NCBI GenBank assembly: GCA_009823395.1
Contig: CM020509.1
Location: 7,658,001 to 7,722,000 of the forward strand
DNA: 64,000 nucleotides
Source: Thamnaconus septentrionalis
Lineage: Eukaryota; Chordata; Actinopteri; Tetraodontiformes; Monacanthidae
Direction of reading: 5' to 3'
Under the pieces are notes generated by a model. The model was not told the DNA's origin. It did not search any database and worked only from the letters and a program-made list of their open reading frames with translations. The first letter of the stretch is position 1; the number at the start of each line of letters is the position of its first letter. The translations under genes were made by a program, and so were the position numbers. Shown here piece after piece: positions 60,236-64,000 of this stretch.

Positions 60236-62177
60236 CTGCTAATACGTACTTTTGCTTGACCTTCCTCTGAACAGACGCCGACGTCGGCATGACAACAGTA
60301 AACCGCTGCCTGGATGCAGCCAAGGCGTGCAACGTGGACGACCTGTGCCAGAAGCTCCGCACAGAATACGTCTCGGCGTGCATCAAGCCCACCGCCAAGT
60401 CGGGCCTGTGCAACCGGCCAAAGTGCAACAAGGCGCTGCGCCGCTTCTTCGACCGCGTGCCCGCCGACTACACGCACGAACTGCTCTTCTGCCCGTGTAC
60501 GGACACGGCGTGCGCCGAGCGCCGCCGGCAGACCATCGTGCCCAGTTGCTCGTACGAAGGCGGCGAGAAGCCCAGCTGCATCGCGCAGATGAGGGTCTGC
60601 AACACCGACTACGTGTGCAGGTCAGAGCACAGAGAGAGAGCGGCTACGTGTTAGCCTCCTCGCATCGGCGCGAGATATTAAAGTGATTCCTCATGCAGTG
60701 GTGGTCTCATTTGGAAACCGTAGCAGGTTGCCAGATTATTGCGCTTTCCAGTTTGGTAATTTTTTCAGGAAATCATTCCTTCTTTTAAACCCAAGACGTA
60801 AAGCTTTTCTTTTGTCATTCTGAGAATTTTTTTTAAAACTCCCCCGTCCATTATTTGGCCCGGTGTGCTTCTCTGCATTACAGCGCTTTGAAACCAAATA
60901 AACAGCCATTCAATCAAGCAAAGGGCCCGCTGTTTTACCCCGAAGCTCTCCACGACGCCGACGGTTAGAACACCCTGGAGAGCCTGTTGGAATAACACAT
61001 TAAATATTTAGCGCAGATAAAGAGCCAGATGGATCAGAGTTATCGCTCATTGCTATCTCTGGCCATGGCCATTATTTCTCACAGCCCCATTACACACAGA
61101 GGGCTTTACTAATGATCCCAGGGCTGGAAGGTGGGGGCGAAAAATATTACTCTTTCTATCACTTTCACGTCACAGTCCGGCACTTTGTAGTCGCCGCCGC
61201 GGCCTTTTTAGAAACTTAATTAACGCTGCAAAGTTTTTAGCATAATAAAACGACAGGGGTTTTTTTTTTTTTTTTGTCCGCAGGTCCCGTCTGGCTCAGT
61301 TCCAGTACGACTGCGAACCCTCCACATCGTCTGCCAGCGGGTGCAAGCAAGGGAACTACGGTGCCTGCCTCCTCGCCTACACGGGTCTCATCGGTAGGTA
61401 GAGAACCGAGCGAGGGATGCGCGCGCTCGTGCGCATGCAGCGGATAAGTGAGAATTGGTAAATGAGCACGAGCACCGCCAAGGCGCGAGTGGGAGAATGA
61501 GAGAGGAGAAGACGTTGGACGTTGGACCTGGTTTGGATGCACGGGCCGTCCGCCAGAACAACAGCCTCCTAGCGGAATATCCAATTCGCCCGATTAGCAT
61601 AATAAAATATTCTATTAACTTGAAATTCTGCAAATGAGGAGGAACTGCGGCGGCTTTCTCGCCCCCTCACTGGAGATAAAGAGGGAGAGATCTAGTGCAT
61701 TTCAAGGAGCCCTGTCGGCTCCTCGCAGTGCCTAAAGACACACACTTGGCACTTTTGGCACCGTCACGCTCGCTGGAGATCCGGCGATCCCAGAGAAATA
61801 TAACACAGCCGTCCAGGGGGAACAAAAATCAATGACGGGTTTAGTGGCCTAAGAAGGAGATAATTTGAGTTTGATATGATTTTTTTTCCCCCTCACAAGG
61901 CTAGTTGGCCTAGAATAGTGCAGTGCAGTACAGTCACGCTGCTGTACGTATACGGGAAGCACCGCGTTCCATTAACCTTTCAGATAACAGAAGCACTACG
62001 CACGTGGATGAATATTTAATACCGATGCCTTTCTCTGGACAGGAAGCACAATAACACCCAACTATGTGGACAACTCCACGTCCTCCGTGGCTCCGTGGTG
62101 CTCGTGCACGTCCAGCGGCAGCCGCAGAGAGGAGTGCAACGCCTTCCTGGATTCCTTCATGTACAACGTCTGTCTGG
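33821..62177 (+). CDS. gfra4: GDNF family receptor alpha-4 (six exons, 3' part outside window)
   Basis: Joining 33821-33863, 58960-59235, 59317-59397, 60275-60620, 61284-61393 and 62043-62177 gives 991 bases, residues 1-330 plus one base. All junctions are GT-AG and all phases agree. GFRA proteins are GPI-anchored cell-surface receptors that bind GDNF-family ligands and signal through RET; GFRA4 prefers persephin. Signal peptide about 1-22, split by intron 1. D1 holds cysteines 26, 33, 39, 49, 66, 81, 83 and 93; D2 starts CLDAAKAC (145-152) and includes [13 protein letters not shown] (213-225); D3 covers about 259-330 with [11 protein letters not shown]-glycosylation sites N53 and N296. [12 protein letters not shown] and [11 protein letters not shown] match my memory of chicken GFRA4 better than GFRA1, GFRA2 or GFRA3. 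The NAIQAFGNG exon, hydrophobic tail and GPI signal lie to the right. Confidence 0.87.
34731..34753 (+). repeat. (CA)n microsatellite in gfra4 intron 1
   Basis: About 12 perfect CA units, followed by a CA-rich imperfect stretch to about 34780. Confidence 0.9.
35372..35410 (+). repeat. (CAG)13 in gfra4 intron 1
   Basis: Thirteen uninterrupted CAG units. One reading frame is open as polyglutamine and the - strand as polyleucine, but no splice signals frame it as an exon. Confidence 0.95.
36320..37020 (+). promoter_or_regulatory. CpG-richer segment within gfra4 intron 1
   Basis: GC content and CpG density rise in two blocks (about 36330-36660 and 36830-37020) around a 24-base T run (about 36665-36684). 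It might be an alternative promoter or enhancer. It also contains AGACAGATAAG (GATA-type word, about 36735). No transcription signal is conclusive. Confidence 0.3.
37021..39160 (+). other. gfra4 intron 1, no gene seen
   Basis: AT-rich unique sequence with A and T runs near 37.76 and 38.33 kb. No exon or repeat family recognised. Confidence 0.7.
39170..39520 (+). mobile_element. RTE-type LINE fragment, decayed
   Basis: Two frames together recall the C-terminal part of RTE-type reverse transcriptase ORFs in fish: [18 protein letters not shown] (from about 39265) in one frame, then after a frameshift [13 protein letters not shown] and [18 protein letters not shown] in another. Compare the family pattern HELWVMTER...QAAEMSFLRRVAG...RSS...VERSQLRWFGHLVRMP. 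The fragment is truncated at both ends and non-functional. Confidence 0.6.
39521..41500 (+). other. gfra4 intron 1, no gene seen
   Basis: Unique AT-rich sequence with A/T runs. Overlapping open frames on both strands at 40.3-40.7 kb have no domain. Confidence 0.65.
41503..41590 (+). mobile_element. teleost interspersed repeat, 3' part
   Basis: TTGAGTTGCTGCTAATTGAT, TTGGCTGTTTTGTGTGAACAAG and TTGTACCTAATGAAGTGGCTG reproduce the order of words in a repeat common in fish genomes. It shares its tail with 27591-27622. Family not assigned. Confidence 0.55.
41712..41744 (+). repeat. (AAT)n microsatellite
   Basis: Eleven or so AAT units in gfra4 intron 1. Confidence 0.9.
42225..42490 (+). mobile_element. 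possible DNA-transposon relic
   Basis: Contains TTAAAGGAGCTATGTATAAA (about 42352-42371) and CAGCGCCCCCTACGTG (about 42453-42468), words that often occur together in short non-autonomous fish repeats. Terminal inverted repeats are not clear, so this rests on word recognition only. Confidence 0.3.
42491..49070 (+). other. gfra4 intron 1, central part, no gene seen
   Basis: About 6.6 kb of AT-rich sequence with T/A runs at 42970 and 43021 and (GGT)n at about 43897-43915. No coding exon is supported. 44790-44900 is low in simple sequence and may hold a conserved element. Confidence 0.6.
49080..49460 (+). other. GC-richer intronic block, candidate conserved element
   Basis: A stretch of balanced composition between AT-rich flanks, with CATCAATCAACGCATTGGA, GACTATTGAGTGACAGCCGC and AACATTTAATCACTTTGTCA. 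It is non-coding in all frames over any useful length. Regulatory character is only an inference. Confidence 0.25.
49461..54140 (+). other. gfra4 intron 1, no gene seen
   Basis: Unique sequence with a (TA)n/CATATGCATA microsatellite at 53526-53580. Open frames here are short and without domains. Confidence 0.6.
53526..53580 (+). repeat. (TA)n with CATATGCATA units
   Basis: About 20 bases of TA, then ACATATATATACATATGCAT and a second CATATGCATA. Strongly AT-rich and partly palindromic. Confidence 0.85.
54155..54300 (-). mobile_element. LINE 3'-end-type repeat, copy 3 (internal part)
   Basis: GGTGGAAGCTGGAGAACCCAG, GGAAACCTGCTCGGACGCAG, GGAGAACATGCAAATTCC and GGAATCAAACCCACAACC follow the order of the internal part of the same element family as copies 1 and 2. 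Confidence 0.65.
54301..56330 (+). other. gfra4 intron 1, no gene seen
   Basis: Unique AT-rich sequence with T runs at 55450-55640 and an 18-base A run at 56140-56157. The 140-residue open frame at 54702-55124 has no domain and no splice context. Confidence 0.6.
56340..57300 (+). mobile_element. L2/Rex-like LINE ORF2 remnant, decayed
   Basis: Broken reading frames carry reverse-transcriptase family landmarks in the right order: [16 protein letters not shown] (56401-56448, the G-V-P-Q-G-S motif), [12 protein letters not shown] (56818-56853) and [19 protein letters not shown] (57194-57250). Frameshifts and stops separate them, so it is dead. Orientation is the same as gfra4. Confidence 0.65.
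57301..58959 (+). other. gfra4 intron 1, 3' end
   Basis: Contains a (GGA)n tract at 57957-58024 and otherwise unique sequence up to the exon 2 acceptor (TTGTCCAACAG, ending 58959). The 101-residue open frame over the GGA tract is repeat-driven. Confidence 0.75.
57957..58024 (+). repeat. (GGA)n purine tract
   Basis: About 68 bases of GGA/GGT/GCA triplets, nearly all purine on the + strand. Confidence 0.9.
58960..59235 (+). CDS. gfra4: gfra4 coding exon 2 (domain D1)
   Basis: Completes A15 and encodes 16-106 plus one base of G107. Holds the end of the signal peptide and the complete first cysteine-rich domain, with [12 protein letters not shown] and [19 protein letters not shown], the GFRA D1 signature. 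Donor GTCAGC, phase 1. Confidence 0.93.
59317..59397 (+). CDS. gfra4: gfra4 coding exon 3 (D1-D2 linker)
   Basis: Completes G107 and encodes 108-133 ([26 protein letters not shown]) plus one base of D134. 81 bases, phase 1 at both ends; acceptor TTTTCAG, donor GTAAGT. Confidence 0.92.
59398..60274 (+). other. gfra4 intron 3
   Basis: An 877-base intron with no gene. It ends with the (CA)n microsatellite at 60195-60233, about 40 bases before the exon 4 acceptor. Confidence 0.9.
60195..60233 (+). repeat. (CA)n microsatellite close to exon 4
   Basis: About 19 perfect CA units in intron 3, 41 bases upstream of the exon 4 start. On the - strand it reads as a Cys/Val repeat, giving spurious ORFs. 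Confidence 0.95.
60275..60620 (+). CDS. gfra4: gfra4 coding exon 4 (domain D2)
   Basis: Completes D134 and encodes 135-248 plus two bases of R249. The domain that binds ligand and RET in this family: [47 protein letters not shown]. CpG-rich with strong GC third positions. Donor GTCAGA, phase 2. Confidence 0.95.
60621..61283 (+). other. gfra4 intron 4
   Basis: A 663-base intron without genes, ending in a T run of 16 or so bases that forms the polypyrimidine tract of exon 5. Confidence 0.9.
61284..61393 (+). CDS. gfra4: gfra4 coding exon 5 (start of D3)
   Basis: Completes R249 and encodes 250-285 ([13 protein letters not shown]..., [18 protein letters not shown]) plus one base of G286. Acceptor GTCCGCAG, donor GTAGGT, phase 1. 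Confidence 0.94.
61394..62042 (+). other. gfra4 intron 5
   Basis: A 649-base intron, no gene. The AT-rich block at 61555-61625 (CCAATTCGCCCGATTAGCAT and following) is of the kind often conserved between fishes; untested. Confidence 0.85.
62043..62177 (+). CDS. gfra4: gfra4 coding exon 6 (D3)
   Basis: Completes G286 and encodes 287-330 plus one base of codon 331: [31 protein letters not shown]. Acceptor TCTGGACAG; donor GTGAGT, phase 1. The next family exon (NAIQAFGNG) is not in the window. Confidence 0.94.
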
Positions 62178-64000
62178 GTGAGTCTCTCTCTGCCTGCATC
62201 AGCCACAGCCTTATAAAAGGCGGGCAAGGTTTTTTTTTTTTTTTGAGGGAGGGAAGGAAAGTACGAGGAGCCTCAATGACACAACAGACATCGTCGCGCT
62301 CCATCAGTTGACTGAGATTTAAAGGGTCTTTATTTAATAGGGCTCGAAGAATGCGAGCGGGCTTGGGATCAATAAAGATGTGCAGTACGGAAGTGCAGTG
62401 TGACACATCTGAAGCAAAAAAAAAGTTTGACTCGTCTCGCTGATAGGTGAGGGAATCGATAGTTTGTGCTTGACTGAGCTTGAAAAATGGAAACGGGTGG
62501 AAACGGTGGCGAGGGGGGAGAGAGAAAAACGACTGCTGCTGGGTCTTTGTTTTGTTTTTTTAACTTACTAATTAACACAACATACCTTTAATGACTGTTA
62601 ACCCACCTGCCAAAGAGTCTTGGAAGGGGAGAGTGGGTGGTCGAGGTGGATTGGATTGGATAAAACCATCAGTCTGTCACATTGAGGTGAACAAATTTGT
62701 TGGCAGTTTAAAAAAGGCAGCTGGTGCTTATTGGTGTTTTCCCATTTATCCCTTAGAATTCCAAGCCGGAAACCAAATTGTTTCTATCCATTCACTTTCT
62801 GCCATCAGTTATCACCCTGCACCCATGGTTACATAATGCCAGAGCCTATCCCAGTCACCAGTTCATCACAGGGCCACATAAAGAGACCAACATCCGCACT
62901 CACAGCCACACAATTTCAGTATTTATTTGATGGTAGGAAGCGGGAGTACCACACAGACACAGGGACAACATGTGTGTGACCCACTCAAACCCACCGAGTG
63001 AACTTAAAGACCATAACTGGAAAGTCTACAATAGGAATATTTGCTATGAATCACGTTTCAGGTCACAGTCATCCTGTCAGCTGTTTTAAAGGCTTTTTTT
63101 TTTTTTTTTTTTTTTTTGCAGTACCTCGAGAAAAATGATTGCCACCATATTGCCAGTCCGGTATACAGTTCTTATAATACAGCCATGGAGCCACTGCACC
63201 GACATCTTTGAGTTGGCTGATTTGGTCACACACTGAAATGAAAGTCGTCTATTAGAAAAAACTCATAACATCTGTGCAATACTACCTACCTCTCGTGCTC
63301 AGCCACTATGATTTCATTATAAAGGGTTTCAAAAAAAAAACCCATGGTGACGTCTAATTAGAGTAATTTACATAGAAAACCCACATTGTGGAACATTTAA
63401 ATAGACTTGACGTGAAAAACAATTTTAGGGGATAAAAAGAAAAAGCTTTTCTCATTGAAAGTGGAAAGTGACAGGTCGGAGCTGCTGCAGGGGCGAGGCA
63501 GCTGTTGCCCAGCATGCTCAAACAGCAGCAGCAGCTTTTTAAATCACAGGTCCTGTTCTTTTTTTTTTTTTTTTAATTTAAATGTAGAATTATGCTCAAT
63601 ATTCAAACAGTTTGCAGACTCACTCGCTCACTTCATTCTCCAGTTCACTTGATTTCCTCCTGCTATTAATTATCCCCATCATGCTGTTTCCTTGGCAATT
63701 TCAACTGAGCAGTCCGTCACTTGTTAGTGAAGTACAAGTGAGCCAGCCCTGTTATTGTTAGATAATTGGATATTTATTAGATTTTCCTCTCAAACACCTG
63801 ATGTGATTTATTTTCATTGTTTTCTTGGAAAAGTTGGAGCATGAACAGAAGAAAACTTTCTTCAGAAGACTTTGAATTGTTTTCTTCTCTTTGTCAGTGT
63901 TGATGTCCTGGTAAACATTCCATTACTGGCAAGACATTTATACTAATGGAGATCATGTTGTTGGCAAGTTATGAAGTGAACAAGCGCTAACGTCGACTCC
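62178..64000 (+). other. gfra4 intron 6 (runs off window)
   Basis: No sequence resembling the next GFRA exon is found. Contents: T runs at 62229-62244, 63097-63117 and 63560-63574, a LINE-type repeat (next entry) and unique AT-rich DNA. Confidence 0.8.
62785..62985 (-). mobile_element. LINE 3'-end-type repeat, copy 4 (degenerate)
   Basis: TCTATCCATTCACTTTCTGCC, CCAGAGCCTATCCCAG, CACCAGTTCATCACAGGGCC, AGGAAGCGGGAGTACC and ACACAGGGACAACATG keep the order of the same element as at 10228-10378, with many changes. Confidence 0.55.

Noticed and set aside
62043..62200. gfra4 ending at exon 6
   Set aside because: The sequence after NVCL is a perfect GTGAGT donor, and family members continue with the NAIQAFG exon, a linker and a GPI-anchor signal.

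Overview
The window is nuclear DNA of a ray-finned fish (teleost), probably a percomorph. Three things point there: multi-exon GT-AG genes with short introns, teleost-type LINE 3'-end repeats and microsatellites, and a GFRA4 that keeps the first cysteine-rich domain that mammals lost. All three recognised genes are on the + strand. No bacterial, phage or CRISPR feature is present.

Layout. (1) 67-144: last coding exon of sfxn5 (sideroflexin-5, mitochondrial carrier), followed by its 3' UTR. (2) 2178-8696: a complete smyd5 gene in 13 coding exons. Every junction is GT-AG and every phase joins, giving a 415-residue SET/MYND lysine methyltransferase with an acidic tail. Intron 11 holds a GGCT/GACT minisatellite. 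(3) 8.7-33.3 kb: about 25 kb without a recognised gene. It holds a cluster of tRNA-like units (9.1-10.1 kb), two LINE 3'-end copies, a near-perfect 30-bp-arm hairpin (21.17-21.24 kb) and one unassigned candidate exon on the - strand (19.6-19.9 kb). (4) 33.3-33.8 kb: CpG-rich 5' region with three small upstream ORFs. (5) 33821-62177: gfra4, a GPI-anchored co-receptor for RET. Six coding exons are present (residues 1-330) and the 3' end lies beyond the window. Its first intron is about 25.1 kb and carries degenerate RTE-like and L2-like LINE pieces, microsatellites and unique AT-rich stretches that could hold regulatory elements. (6) 62.2-64.0 kb: gfra4 intron 6, no exon seen.

The three genes do not form a pathway: mitochondrial serine/citrate-type transport, histone or ribosomal protein methylation, and neurotrophic-factor reception. 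Their adjacency is a matter of chromosomal history: SFXN5 and SMYD5 are near neighbours on human 2p13, while human GFRA4 is on chromosome 20. I found no convincing new gene system. The best unexplained items are the tRNA-like cluster, the long hairpin and the unassigned minus-strand exon.
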